The position numbers and the translations under genes were made by a program. From an uncultured Chitinophagales bacterium (GTDB lineage: Bacteria > Bacteroidota > Bacteroidia > Chitinophagales > UBA2359), in assembly GCA_937927195.1 (NCBI GenBank), contig CALBCY010000171.1, positions 20,803 through 84,802 of the forward strand: DNA of 64,000 bases, read 5' to 3'. The notes below the pieces were generated by a model that saw only the letters and a program-made list of their open reading frames with translations, was not told where the DNA came from and did not search any database. Shown here one piece after another: positions 53,097-62,077 of this stretch (positions are counted from its first letter, which is position 1; each line of letters starts with the position of its first letter).

Positions 53097-53282
53097 GTTG
53101 GCCTTTAGCCAAGATTACCAAGCTGGAGCTTGAACAAACATTGATCGTCAATTTCTTTAATCCTTTACCAGCTTTTTGTGAAATATTTCACCATCCAAGT
53201 TCAGAAAAAGAATGTGCAATGCCTACATTTTTAGTATTTCAGGATGAAATTTAACGCTAAAGAGCTAGGTAGCAAAGCAATA

Positions 53283-54272
53283 TTAGGAACCATGGTCCTC
53301 ATATCCTTTATTGGCATGCGTCATTATTTTACAATTTGGAAAAGTTGAGACAAATCCATACCACCTTAAGAATATCTGATTTGGCTTGTCAATGGCTATT
53401 TTAGTTTCTTCTGAAGCGTACAGATTTCCACCAGCTATATAATTCCCATTTGAGAAAGTTATTTTATCTCCGCTAAATAAAGGATTATCTGTTTCTTTAA
53501 GATAAATGGCTGAAGGAGTGAAGGTCGTTGGAGAAATGTAGATAAACAAATTTTTGTCATTCAGATTATCATAGAGGTAATTGCCATTTTCTTTAACCAC
53601 TTTTAGAGGGTAAAATTTGGATTCATTGCCGACCCAAATTCCTAAACCCATTTCCATTTTTGTTAATCTGTCATCAATGGTTGTCGGTATTGAATCTTTA
53701 AAACCAGGAGGTAAGAATCCTTTGCCGTTTGTATTAGCTTTCCAGTTAGCAAATTTTGCAAACATTTTTTGAAAGAAATTCATTTTTTCTTTACCGTACA
53801 GACAACTTGGATATTGTTCGAGCACTTCTTTTAGCCTTAATATCTGATGAGATGCTAGAATTTCAAGTTGATGGCCTTTGTGTTTTCCTGAAACACATTC
53901 TCCTGTTATGTGGTCCCAGTATGATTCTGTTTCTCTATCAGCCATAAGCAACATTCCATTGTATGCTCCTGCGATGTAGAAATGCAGCATTTTTTTATTT
54001 ACAACAGGGTTCATGATCATACCCGAGTTACAAATGACACAGAAGGTTAGCATATAAGGCGACTCGTTCACATATCCTTGAGCGATGTGATGAAATGCCA
54101 TTCTGTGCTTAGAAAAGGCCAGAGGTCTAGAATCGACTTCGAAGACAATTAGCTCAGTATCTTCTTCTAAACTTTTACCTTTATATAAATCTTTTACATT
54201 GATGTATTCATTTACATATAGAGGCTTAAATACAGAACCGAGTTGTTTGTTTTTTAATCTTTCTATATCCAT
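53283..54272 (-). CDS. DUF3179-family protein
   Basis: The 329-residue protein has a DUF3179 core: AFHHIAQGYVN, TFCVICNSGMIMNP (where most members have CPLCG-like words), AGAYNGMLLMADRETESYWDHITGECVSGKHKG and a tail KIAIDKPNQIFLRWYGF. The family is found in bacteria and archaea without known activity; the Cys-x-x-Cys pair may bind a metal. No signal peptide is seen. It is followed on the same strand, 50 bp away upstream, by the prenyl synthase gene's stop codon, so both could be one transcript. Confidence 0.88.
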   Translation of the reverse strand: MDIERLKNKQLGSVFKPLYVNEYINVKDLYKGKSLEEDTELIVFEVDSRPLAFSKHRMAFHHIAQGYVNESPYMLTFCVICNSGMIMNPVVNKKMLHFYIAGAYNGMLLMADRETESYWDHITGECVSGKHKGHQLEILASHQILRLKEVLEQYPSCLYGKEKMNFFQKMFAKFANWKANTNGKGFLPPGFKDSIPTTIDDRLTKMEMGLGIWVGNESKFYPLKVVKENGNYLYDNLNDKNLFIYISPTTFTPSAIYLKETDNPLFSGDKITFSNGNYIAGGNLYASEETKIAIDKPNQIFLRWYGFVSTFPNCKIMTHANKGYEDHGS

Positions 54273-54322
54273 TGTTATTTTCTATTTGCGATCGATGCCA
54301 AAGATTAAAAATGGGATTGTAA

Positions 54323-55300
54323 CTATTTCTTTCTTTCCGTGTTAAATCGAACCAGATTTTCCAATCCTCTTCTTGAGGCATTGTCAGGAAATTGGCTGAG
54401 TAAATCGAAAGCAGATTGTTGGTATTCGTCCATTGCTTTTTCGGCATATTGCAAACCACCAGAGCGGTGGACAAATTCAATGACTTCTTTAACTGCTTTT
54501 TTGTCTAGGTTTTTATTTTTGACCAAATAAATGATGCGACGCTTTTCAGATTTGCTGGCATTATTCAAGGCATAGATCAAAGGCAAGGTCATCTTTTTTT
54601 CTTTGATGTCAATTCCAGTTGGCTTACCGATGTTGTCTGTTCCGAAATCAAACAAGTCGTCTTTGATTTGAAAAGCTATTCCTACCTTTTCGCCAAAACT
54701 CATGATTCTAGCCAATCCTTCTTCATCTCCGGGATTTGAAGAGGCATAACCTATTCCGCAAGCAGCAGCAATTAATGTGGCCGTTTTTTGGCGAATAATT
54801 TCATAATAAGTCGCTTCATCGATGTCGAGTTTTCTCGCCTTTTCGATTTGTAAAAGTTCGCCTTCACTCATTTCACGAACAGCATCAGAAATAATATGAA
54901 GCAGCTGGTAGTCTTTGTGTTCGAGAGAAAGCAATAGGCCTTTTGAATAAAGATAATCTCCGACAAGAACAGCTATTTTGTTTTTCCAAAGCGCATTTAC
55001 CGAGAAGAAGCCTCGACGTTTATCGGAATCATCGACTACATCGTCGTGGACTAAAGTAGCAGTATGCAACAGTTCGATAAGGGCTGCTCCACGATAGGTT
55101 TTTTCTTGGATGGTGGAATTGAGATTGGCGGCGAAGAAAACGAACATCGGTCGCATTTGTTTGCCTTTGTGCTGCACGATATAATACATGATTTTGTCAA
55201 GCAAAGGAGTTTTGCTTCTCATGGATGCTTTGAATTTCTTTTCAAAGATTTGCAATTCTTGCTCAATCGGTTTTCTTATGTCTCTGAGCTTTAAGGCCAT
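54323..55300 (-). CDS. polyprenyl diphosphate synthase (IspB-like)
   Basis: A long-chain trans-prenyl transferase of 325 residues that adds isopentenyl units to make the side chain of quinones. The first aspartate-rich motif is ATLVHDDVVDDSDKRRG and the second is FQIKDDLFDF; GKQMRPMFVFFAA marks the substrate site. Length fits hexaprenyl- to octaprenyl-diphosphate synthases. Chain length cannot be read reliably, though it is likely the quinone (menaquinone) tail enzyme of the cell. The frame opens 12 codons earlier; MALKLRDIRKPIEQE at 55300 is the usual start. Confidence 0.93.
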   Translation of the reverse strand: MALKLRDIRKPIEQELQIFEKKFKASMRSKTPLLDKIMYYIVQHKGKQMRPMFVFFAANLNSTIQEKTYRGAALIELLHTATLVHDDVVDDSDKRRGFFSVNALWKNKIAVLVGDYLYSKGLLLSLEHKDYQLLHIISDAVREMSEGELLQIEKARKLDIDEATYYEIIRQKTATLIAAACGIGYASSNPGDEEGLARIMSFGEKVGIAFQIKDDLFDFGTDNIGKPTGIDIKEKKMTLPLIYALNNASKSEKRRIIYLVKNKNLDKKAVKEVIEFVHRSGGLQYAEKAMDEYQQSAFDLLSQFPDNASRRGLENLVRFNTERKK

Positions 55301-55642
55301 TCTCGGTAGATTGGTATTTCTTATTTTAACAGTCAATTTATTGGTTGTTTTTTTATTGAAATGTTTAACTACACTTATTAAACAATCAAAAACAACTTTT
55401 GGATTTAGAGCCTGTTGGAAATTTCAGATTTAATGTAAAAATTTACCTTTATAGCATCTTGGGATTTAACATTTGTACATAAAACCATCTTTTACAGAAC
55501 ATTTCAGTTATTTTTTGACAACAGCCCTGTTATTCTCTCAAAAAACAGCTTTCTCAAAATCTGCAATTTTAAGACCTAATGCTTAAACTCCAAACAAGCT
55601 ATTTTATTATCAAATTCAAAGTCCAAATATGCTCTTGTTTTT
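55301..55642. other. AT-rich spacer, no gene seen
   Basis: This 342-bp spacer between the O-methyltransferase and prenyl synthase genes (both on the minus strand) has runs of T and A and a short palindromic word, but no convincing terminator, promoter or frame. Confidence 0.4.
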
Positions 55643-56341
55643 TTAAAGTTTTCGAATCATCATCAATCCATCTCTTAAAGGTAAAAGAACATTTTCGACT
55701 CTTTTGTCTTCTTGGACAAATTTATTGAACTCGTCAAGGGCTTTTGTGTCTCGATCTTTCTCTTCGTCTAAAATTTTACTACTCCATAAAACATTGTCTG
55801 CCAGAATTATTCCACCTTCAGTAACCTGATCGATTATCATTTTATAATAATTCAAATAATTCTTTTTATCGGCATCTATGAAAACCAGATCAAAAGAATC
55901 GGAAATCTTGGGCAATACTTCCATTGCATCCCCTACAATAAAATTTATTGAATCTGACAATCCTGCTTTTTCAAAATATTTTACAGCAATGTGGCTAATC
56001 TCCTCATTTCCATCAATGGTGGTTAAACGACCATTTTTTCTTAGTCCAGCAGCAAGGCAAATGGCGGAATAGCCCGTAAATGTTCCCAATTCAAGAATAG
56101 AATTTGGACGCATCATTTGGCTGATCATCTTCAATAATTTGCCTTGTAAATGTCCGCTCAACATATTGGGTCGCAAAACATGTAAATTGGTTTCACGATA
56201 CAATTGATACAAAACAGGATCTTCTATTGAGGTATGGAGTTTGGAATATTCATCCAATTGTTCCCCAATGAATTTCATGCTTTGATCAAGTGCACTGTTG
56301 ATGGCGTTTTTAGCCAATTGACTTTTATCCTTAGAGTCCAT
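55643..56341 (-). CDS. class I SAM-dependent O-methyltransferase
   Basis: The 232-residue protein matches the catechol/caffeoyl-CoA O-methyltransferase-like group: LHVLRPNMLSGHLQGKLLK, the SAM motif ILELGTFTGYSAICLAAGL, DLVFIDADKKNYLNYY and GGIILADNVLWSS. The DNVLW and DADK acids are the usual divalent-metal ligands, so it is metal dependent. The first 21 residues (to the second Met, 56278) may not be part of the protein, as the family usually begins with KFIGEQLDEYS. The substrate is unknown. Confidence 0.9.
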   Translation of the reverse strand: MDSKDKSQLAKNAINSALDQSMKFIGEQLDEYSKLHTSIEDPVLYQLYRETNLHVLRPNMLSGHLQGKLLKMISQMMRPNSILELGTFTGYSAICLAAGLRKNGRLTTIDGNEEISHIAVKYFEKAGLSDSINFIVGDAMEVLPKISDSFDLVFIDADKKNYLNYYKMIIDQVTEGGIILADNVLWSSKILDEEKDRDTKALDEFNKFVQEDKRVENVLLPLRDGLMMIRKL

Positions 56342-56385
56342 ATGGTTTCTAGATGTTCGACGCTAGATTTTAGATAAAAAAATTG

Positions 56386-56553
56386 AAAAATAGCTTTATT
56401 TTGGTCTTATGACGCTTTACTTTTGGTCTTATGACCAAAAGCATTGTTTAATTAATGATGTCCCCTTAAATTAAGCATTTTTGCTTCGTTTCATAAAAGT
56501 TCACTAGGTCCTTTGATGAAAACACCTAAGGAAAGCAATGATTTGTTTAGTAC
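56386..56553. repeat. dispersed intergenic repeat, copy 2
   Basis: The same orientation and words as 23972-24163, but with two instead of three TTTTGGTCTTATG units. The palindrome CTTTTGGTC-TTAT-GACCAAAAG, then CCCCTTAAATTAAGCATTTT, TTCGTTTCATAAAAGTTCA and the tail GTCCTTTGATGAAAACACC are shared. Again it lies between two minus-strand genes, 49 bp after the DinB stop codon and 45 bp before the methyltransferase start. Confidence 0.8.
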
Positions 56554-56602
56554 TCAAACAAAAAATTTAGATAGTAGATTTCACAATTGCTTTGTATTGT
56601 TT

Positions 56603-57121
56603 TCAATCTAAATATTTGTCTTTAATAACCTCCAAATGATGTAATTCGTGTCCGGCAATTATGTAGGCCAAAGACAAAGGAGTAAAGTTGTTTTCACTTG
56701 CTCGTCCTCGTCTATCCCAAGCTTTTTCATTAAGGTTGATAAAAAATGCGATGGTCGATTTTCTAACGGCAAAATATTCATCCATCAAGTTGCTGGCAGA
56801 TCTATTTTCTGCATCCGAAAAAGGGATGTAATCGTCTTGTTCAAATCCTGGCATTGGTGTAAGGTCTCCACGGGCAATGCGCAAAGCTCTATAGGACATT
56901 ATGCGTTCGGTATCCATAATGTGAATGAGTATTTCTTTTACTGACCACTTGCCTTCCTCATATTTGTGGTCCCATTTTTCAGGAGCTATTTCATTCAAAA
57001 AACGAACTGTTCTAGCCAAACCGATTTTTAAATCGGCAACGATGTCTTCTCCATCGATTTTATCTATGTAATTGGCATAATACGGGTTAAAATCGCCCTC
57101 TTTAGGTCTTCTGTTTTTCAT
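56603..57121 (-). CDS. DinB-family protein
   Basis: The 172-residue protein is a four-helix-bundle DinB/YfiT member: KWDHKYEEGKWSVKEILIHIMDTERIMSYRALRIARGD with a His in helix two, then FAVRKSTIAFFINL and AYIIAGHELHHLEVI with two more His. The three His can bind a metal (nickel or zinc). Members are often thiol-dependent transferases or DNA-damage-associated. Exact activity is unknown. A dispersed repeat follows its stop codon. Confidence 0.9.
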   Translation of the reverse strand: MKNRRPKEGDFNPYYANYIDKIDGEDIVADLKIGLARTVRFLNEIAPEKWDHKYEEGKWSVKEILIHIMDTERIMSYRALRIARGDLTPMPGFEQDDYIPFSDAENRSASNLMDEYFAVRKSTIAFFINLNEKAWDRRGRASENNFTPLSLAYIIAGHELHHLEVIKDKYLD

Positions 57122-57472
57122 TGTTTGGCTAAGGTTGTTTGTTGTTCGAAATCTAAATACGATCTATATATTAAATGTGTTGTCGTGTAAAATTACGTAT
57201 AATTGTTTGAAAAACGTTGTTGGTAGGCTACGCTTTTAGTAGGTGGTGCTTTTGGTGCATTTAGCTGGTATAAATAGTTGATATAAAACTGAAAAATCAG
57301 TTAATGGCTGTTATAGGCTTGTTAAAAAACATTAGAATTCTTATTTATACCAATAATGTCGGCGCAATTGCCTAATTATAGCTATTTTTGGAGGCTTACA
57401 ATATTTACTAGAAGATTGTTGTTTTTTGCAATAGATCTATTAAACTAAAACTCTAAATAGAGTCCAATAAAC
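57122..57472. promoter_or_regulatory. divergent spacer with candidate promoter of the thioredoxin-like pair
   Basis: This 351-bp AT-rich spacer has the plus-strand -7 word TATTTTTG at 57383-57390, giving a leader of about 80 bases to the ATG at 57473; no matching -33 TTG lies 19 bases upstream. GTAGGCTACGC/GTAGGTGGTGC words near 57224-57250 are repeats of no known meaning. No gene is seen. Confidence 0.4.
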
Positions 57473-58141
57473 ATGAATAAATCAATTTATCTTAATCTCC
57501 TATTGGCCATCATTTGCATGGGCTTGAATATCAATGTTTCAGGTCAGCAAACCAGCACTCGCAAAACAACAACTGTTAATAAAAATACAGCTCCAGTTCA
57601 AAAAGGTGTGGTCAATAAAACTTCCGTTGCAAAAAATGCATCTGCTTACAATACTCATAATGAAGTGGGTGGAATTCAATGGTTAAGTTTTGAAGAGGCG
57701 GTTGAAAAGATGAAAACAGAACCAAAGAAAATGTTTATTGACGTTTATACAACTTGGTGTGGTCCTTGTAAAATGATGGACAGGAATACATTCAAAGATA
57801 AAGAGGTAATTGAATATATGAATAAAAATTACTATTCAGTAAAACTGGATGCTGAATCTACTGAAACGATTCAGTTCAATGGCAGAGATTTTGAGTTTGT
57901 TCCATCTGGTAGAAAAGGGTATCATCAATTGGCTTATGCAATTTTGCAGGGCAAACTTTCTTTTCCTTCCTTGGTATTTGTTGACAATATCGGAGAAGTG
58001 ATTGAATTGGCTTTGATTGCTCCAGGTTACCACCCACCTGAAGATTTCAAACCATTGATTCATTTTGTTGGTGAAGATGCGCATTTATCCAATGTTCCAT
58101 ATGCTGACTTTGCAGCCAAGTTTAAAATGGATAAAAAGTAA
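57473..58141 (+). CDS. periplasmic thioredoxin-fold protein, CGPC active site
   Basis: The 222-residue protein has a signal peptide (about 1-24) and a Thr/Lys-rich linker, then a thioredoxin_7/DUF255-like domain: WLSFEEAVEKMKTEPKKMFIDVYTTWCGPCKMMD with Cys96 and Cys99. The order (TTWCGPCK) gives a strongly reducing type site. The NYYSVKLDAES and PSLVFVDNIGEVIEL stretches complete the fold. It likely reduces or transfers disulfides in the periplasm; the partner is unknown. The next gene is a paralogue 140 bp away. Confidence 0.9.
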   Translation: MNKSIYLNLLLAIICMGLNINVSGQQTSTRKTTTVNKNTAPVQKGVVNKTSVAKNASAYNTHNEVGGIQWLSFEEAVEKMKTEPKKMFIDVYTTWCGPCKMMDRNTFKDKEVIEYMNKNYYSVKLDAESTETIQFNGRDFEFVPSGRKGYHQLAYAILQGKLSFPSLVFVDNIGEVIELALIAPGYHPPEDFKPLIHFVGEDAHLSNVPYADFAAKFKMDKK

Positions 58142-58281
58142 TTTCTGGTCTAAGCCAGGAATGCCCCTGATCTAAGTCAGGGGAAGGCTTTTGGTCAAAT
58201 TAGAACCAAGCTCCGAAACAAGACAGAGACCATTCCGTTATAAGTATCATATTATTATAAAGCATCCTTAAACTTCCAATA

Positions 58282-58824
58282 ATGCGTATTCTGTTAGCCA
58301 TAACCTTAGTTTTTATTTTTGTTGGAATGGGATTGTCTGCTCAGCGCAGCAATGCCGAATTGAAAGAAGAAGCGGCAAGAGGGTCCAAAAAAGAAGTTGT
58401 AAAGAAAATAAATTGGATCAGTTTTACAGAAGCCATTGAATTGAATGCACAAGAGCCAAGAAAGGTTATTGTTGATGTTTATACAGACTGGTGTCACTGG
58501 TGCAAAGTTATGGACAAAGAAACTTTTACCGATCCACAAATAATCGATTACATCAATGAGAAGTATTATGCGGTAAAATTGGATGGTGAACAAAAAGAAA
58601 GCATTCAAATAGGAGACATAGAATATGCTTATGTCAAGAATGGGCGATCCTATGCTCATGAACTGGCTATATTATTAATGGATGGTAAAATGGCTTATCC
58701 TACTGTTGTTTTTCTTGATGAAAAGATGAGTGTTTTGAAGAGTTACCCAGGCTATAAGAAAGTTCAGAACATGGAGCGATTGCTCAAATATTACGGGGAG
58801 AATTATCATCCGGAAGTGGATTGA
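58282..58824 (+). CDS. periplasmic thioredoxin-fold protein, CHWC active site
   Basis: The 180-residue paralogue has a signal (about 1-20, ending LSAQ) and the same domain: WISFTEAIELNAQEPRKVIVDVYTDWCHWCKVMD with Cys71 and Cys74. The CHWC site with His between the Cys differs from the CGPC of the upstream gene and points to another redox potential. The first has an extra 18-residue C-terminal tail (NVPYADFAAKFKMDKK). The pair looks like a duplication with functional separation. Confidence 0.9.
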   Translation: MRILLAITLVFIFVGMGLSAQRSNAELKEEAARGSKKEVVKKINWISFTEAIELNAQEPRKVIVDVYTDWCHWCKVMDKETFTDPQIIDYINEKYYAVKLDGEQKESIQIGDIEYAYVKNGRSYAHELAILLMDGKMAYPTVVFLDEKMSVLKSYPGYKKVQNMERLLKYYGENYHPEVD

Positions 58825-58837
58825 GGGCTGGGTGTTA

Positions 58838-58922
58838 TGTTTGTATGAACACGAAGACACTTAGGCACGAAGCTTTGAGTTTTGTTTGTATGAACACGAA
58901 GACACTTAGGCACGAAGCTTTC
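58838..58922 (+). repeat. 45-bp tandem repeat with AACACGAAG... words (two copies)
   Basis: Two units of 45 bases (58838-58882 and 58883-58922) share TGTTTGTATGAACACGAAGA and CACTTAGGCACGAAGCTTT. They follow the stop of the CHWC gene at once. The same words occur on the other strand at 31978-32012 and in altered form at 60390-60420. Confidence 0.85.
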
Positions 58923-59098
58923 GGTTTGTGTCTTTTGGTTTGTGTATAAAGCAAAGTAAAACATAGCATTCATTTATATCTTTATGGTTCACATCTTCGG
59001 TTGTAATATTCTTCTATAAGCAATTAAAATAGTTTTCAGCATTTCCTTTCCTGCGTTTTTTGTGCGAACTTTGGGTTTATTTCACTAAAGACATTCCT

Positions 59099-59704
59099 AT
59101 GTTTACAGGTATAATAGAATCGAAAGGACGCGTTTCCGAGATTGTCCGTGAAGGAGATAACATTCATTTCACCGTAGAATCTGACATTTCACAAGAATTA
59201 AAGATAGATCAAAGTGTGAGCCACAATGGGGTTTGTTTGACTGTTGTCAAGCAGGAAGACAAAAGTCATACAGTGACAGCCATTTTGGAAACTCTTTTAA
59301 AATCGAATTTAGGGGATTGGAAAGTTGATGATTCCGTCAATCTAGAGCGGGCGATGAAACCAGATGCCAGGCTGGATGGACATTTTGTTCAAGGTCATGT
59401 TGATCGCACTGCCACTTGTACCGATGTAAGGGAAGCGGATGGAAGCTGGTATTTTTCTTTTGAGTTTGATCCTAGTGAACAGAATGTTTTGATTGAGAAA
59501 GGATCTATTTGCATCAATGGGGTCAGTCTCACATTGGTAGATGTGAAGGACAATAAATTTTCGGTTGCCATCATTCCTTATACTTATGAACACACCAATT
59601 TCAAGCAATTTAAGAAAGGGACGATTGTCAATTTAGAGTTTGATGTAATTGGAAAATACATTAGCACTTTGTTTTTGAAATATTTGCCGCAGTTGCAGGG
59701 ATAG
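59099..59704 (+). CDS. ribE: riboflavin synthase alpha chain
   Basis: This enzyme joins two lumazine molecules into riboflavin. The 201-residue protein starts MFTGIIESKGRVSEI, with two similar barrels: the N-half has NGVCLTVV and the C-half ICINGVSLTLVDV; HFVQGHVDRTA separates them. The N-terminal MFTGIIE is invariant in the family, so the ATG at 59099 is right, although the frame opens at 59060. The other rib genes are not in this window. No FMN riboswitch is seen upstream. Confidence 0.95.
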   Translation: MFTGIIESKGRVSEIVREGDNIHFTVESDISQELKIDQSVSHNGVCLTVVKQEDKSHTVTAILETLLKSNLGDWKVDDSVNLERAMKPDARLDGHFVQGHVDRTATCTDVREADGSWYFSFEFDPSEQNVLIEKGSICINGVSLTLVDVKDNKFSVAIIPYTYEHTNFKQFKKGTIVNLEFDVIGKYISTLFLKYLPQLQG

Positions 59705-59871
59705 AGTTTTTAAGCTGTTGGCCGTTGGCTTTTAGCCTTTGGCGCTTGTAAGCGGTAAGCAATTTCTTCCTGAGGAAGAAAATTCAATATAACAATCAAA
59801 AAAAATTAAAGCTTATCACTGCTTAAAGTCAAGCACACCCAAAACCGACATTTTAATTAAAAAAAATCATC
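59705..59871. repeat. TTGGCC/GGCTTTTAGCC words and a small palindrome
   Basis: The spacer starts with TAAGCTGTTGGCCGTTGGCT and TTTAGCCTTTGGCGC, words related to the array at 50590-50748, and holds TTCTTCC-TGA-GGAAGAA (59765-59781), a small hairpin without a T-tract. Confidence 0.5.
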
Positions 59872-60336
59872 GTGAAATATTATTCAGTTTTAATAGTGGG
59901 CATTGTATTCTTACTAGCTTCTTGTTCAAAACCACAGTCGCCAGAATTTAAGAAAATAGATAATATTGAAGTAAGAGAATTCACTTTCAAAAATGTTGTT
60001 TTAAAAGCTGATGCGCACTTTTACAATCCCAATAAAAAAGGGATTATGTTGAAAAGCACAGATATTGATGTGCTCATTGATGAAATTTTAGTTGGAAAAG
60101 TTAATCAAGATGTCGAGACTAAAATTGAGGGAATGAGTGATTGCGTTCTTCCGCTTGTTGTCAATTTTCCACCAGAAAAAATTTTAAAAGGCAAAGGTTT
60201 TTTGGACAGTTTTTTAACAGCAGTGACCCAAAAAGAAGTACTTGTAAATTACAAAGGAAATGTTACCGTTGAAATTCTTGGCATTGGAGTCAAAGTTCCT
60301 GTTAATGGTCAGGAGAAAGTGGTCATCAAAAAGTAA
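59872..60336 (+). CDS. LEA14-like (LEA_2) lipoprotein
   Basis: The 154-residue lipoprotein (LLASC, Cys18) has one LEA type 2 domain: IEVREFTFKNVVLKADAHFYNPNKKGIMLKSTDIDVLIDEILVG, then VLPLVVNFPPEKIL and YKGNVTVEILGIGVKVPVN. This is a beta-sandwich found in bacterial and plant desiccation proteins; its bacterial role is unknown. The start is GTG at 59872, the one that precedes the signal peptide directly. It probably sits on a membrane in the periplasm. Confidence 0.88.
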   Translation: MKYYSVLIVGIVFLLASCSKPQSPEFKKIDNIEVREFTFKNVVLKADAHFYNPNKKGIMLKSTDIDVLIDEILVGKVNQDVETKIEGMSDCVLPLVVNFPPEKILKGKGFLDSFLTAVTQKEVLVNYKGNVTVEILGIGVKVPVNGQEKVVIKK

Positions 60337-60486
60337 TTCTTTGGTTTAAACGCAAAGACAGGGAGGCGCTAAGGCCGATGGTTTGTGAATTAAACACGAG
60401 CACTCCAAGGCACGAAGACTGAGGTGCTCTGTAATTTTCAAGGCAAAAGTGCGATGTGCACAGAAGCTGATGGTTTGTGAATTTAA
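60337..60486. repeat. spacer with two GATGGTTTGTGAATT copies and ACACGAG/GGCACGAAG words
   Basis: GATGGTTTGTGAATT occurs at 60377-60391 and 60469-60483. Between them are AAACACGAGCACTCC and AAGGCACGAAGACTG, variants of the dispersed words seen at 31978 and 58838. No gene is seen. Confidence 0.6.
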
Positions 60487-61401
60487 TTAATGCGTTTCTA
60501 CCAACTCTTCGATGTTGCTGGCGATAAGATTGTATTCATTTTCGATTTCGCTAAACAGTTCAGGGCTAGCTTCTGTTAGTGGCAAACGCAATACATTTTC
60601 ACAGAGTCCTTTTAATTTTAGAACTGATTTTATTCCAGCAGGATTGCCTTCTTTAAAAATCAATTTCATCATATTGAGTAGTCTGAAATGAATCTTTTTT
60701 GCTTTGTTCCATTTGCGATGGCTGACGGCATAAATCATGTCATTCATCTCTTTTGGGTAGGCATTTCCTATGACAGAAATTACACCATTGGCCCCCATAC
60801 ACATTAGAGCGTAGGTTATATTGTCATCGCCAGAAAGGAACAAGAAATTGTCGTTTCTTTTGCTTAAAATATCCATGCATTGAGGGATGTTTCCAGACGC
60901 TTCTTTGATTCCAATAATGTTTTCGTATTTATCAGAAAGGCTAAGGACCGTTTCTGCTTCAATGTTGACTCCAGTTCTTCCGGGCACATTGTATAGAATA
61001 ATTGGTTTGTTGCTTTTTTCGGCAATTGCAGAATAATGTGCGATCAAACTTTTTTGATTGGGCTTGTTGTAATAAGGCGCGACTGAAAGAACGGCATCGA
61101 TTCCGTCCAATGGATATTCGCTCATAGCCCGAAGAATGTGAGCTGTATCATTTCCACCATAACCCGCAACTATAGGCACACGCTTATTGACTACTTTTTG
61201 AGTAAAATCCATTATAGCGTAACGTTCCTTATCGGCCAGAGTTGGCGTTTCACCTGTTGTTCCAAGTGTCACTAAAAAATCAAGTCCTTCTTGAATTTGA
61301 AAGTTAATCAGCGTCTCTAAACTTTCATAATCAACACTTCCGTCGTTTTTGAAAGGAGTTACAATGGCGACGCCTAAGCCGCAAAATCTTTGATCAATCA
61401 T
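60487..61401 (-). CDS. dapA: 4-hydroxy-tetrahydrodipicolinate synthase
   Basis: This enzyme makes the first committed intermediate of lysine and diaminopimelate synthesis from pyruvate and aspartate semialdehyde. The 304-residue protein shows FCGLGVAIVTPFKNDGSVD, LGTTGETPTL, AGYGGNDT, PYYNKPNQKS, the Tyr word ILYNVPGRTGVN and catalytic Lys166 in IIGIKEASGN. The frame opens 3 codons earlier at a TTG, but the ATG at 61401 is the natural start. Its start overlaps the stop of the upstream gene by 8 bases, so the two are one unit; the same pair occurs in other Bacteroidota. Confidence 0.96.
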   Translation of the reverse strand: MIDQRFCGLGVAIVTPFKNDGSVDYESLETLINFQIQEGLDFLVTLGTTGETPTLADKERYAIMDFTQKVVNKRVPIVAGYGGNDTAHILRAMSEYPLDGIDAVLSVAPYYNKPNQKSLIAHYSAIAEKSNKPIILYNVPGRTGVNIEAETVLSLSDKYENIIGIKEASGNIPQCMDILSKRNDNFLFLSGDDNITYALMCMGANGVISVIGNAYPKEMNDMIYAVSHRKWNKAKKIHFRLLNMMKLIFKEGNPAGIKSVLKLKGLCENVLRLPLTEASPELFSEIENEYNLIASNIEELVETH

Positions 61402-61930
61402 TGTTCGCAAAAATATTTAAATAGTGATGAATTTCTTGAAAAAAATTATTGAGGTTCTGCTCCCCTTTTATATTGACCATCATATCCGAGGCATCTGTAT
61501 AATCGGGAAAGTATAGTCCAACTTTCAACTTTGCTTTAGTGAAAGTTGAAAGGTAAATCAGTGGCATGGTTTGGTCCAAATAAGCCGAAATCAGAATATC
61601 AAAATCTTCGTTTTGAAAGACATCTGTTCTGCCGCTGCCTGGTTTACCGTACCAATTTATATCTTTTTTGGAGAAATAGTCAAATACGAGACTGGGATTG
61701 GGGCTTTTAGAGTCTATAAAACCAAGAGTTTTAACTTTTTTACCCTGTTTTTTGTATTCTTGAACATACTGGCGGACGACAGCAAAATGGCTAATATCAG
61801 TTCCATTGAACAAAATCCCTACAGATTTTGAGTTTTCGAAGTTGACATTAGATTCCTGAGAATCGGGTCTGTTGCTCAGTCTTTTTTGAAAGTGTCTTTC
61901 AAAAAATCTATTTTTAATAGATTCCAGCAA
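61394..61930 (-). CDS. DUF6913-like protein
   Basis: A 178-residue soluble protein that begins MLESIKNRFFERHFQKRL, then SVGILFNGTDISHFAVVRQYVQEYKKQGKKVKTLGFID and DILISAYLDQTMPLIYLSTFTKAKLKVGLY. The arrangement and its position just before dapA match the uncharacterised family I know as DUF6913. It is co-translated with dapA through an 8-base overlap. Function unknown; the Rossmann-like alternation (VGILFNGTD, KVKTLGFID) suggests a nucleotide-binding fold. Confidence 0.75.
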   Translation of the reverse strand: MLESIKNRFFERHFQKRLSNRPDSQESNVNFENSKSVGILFNGTDISHFAVVRQYVQEYKKQGKKVKTLGFIDSKSPNPSLVFDYFSKKDINWYGKPGSGRTDVFQNEDFDILISAYLDQTMPLIYLSTFTKAKLKVGLYFPDYTDASDMMVNIKGEQNLNNFFQEIHHYLNIFANND

Positions 61931-62077
61931 ATTAATTAGTTTAGGTCATTAAATTAAGAAGAATAACACCGGATATCAAATGGTTTAGGAAAAATCCACG
62001 ATCGGCGTTTTGAACTAGAATAAAGCATTTTATTCCAGCAAATCTGCCTGATCTCTACCATGCAAGTCTACTTAATT

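Noticed and set aside
59041..59098. FMN riboswitch before riboflavin synthase
   Set aside because: No conserved RFN core words are present in the roughly 270 bp between the upstream gene and the ATG.
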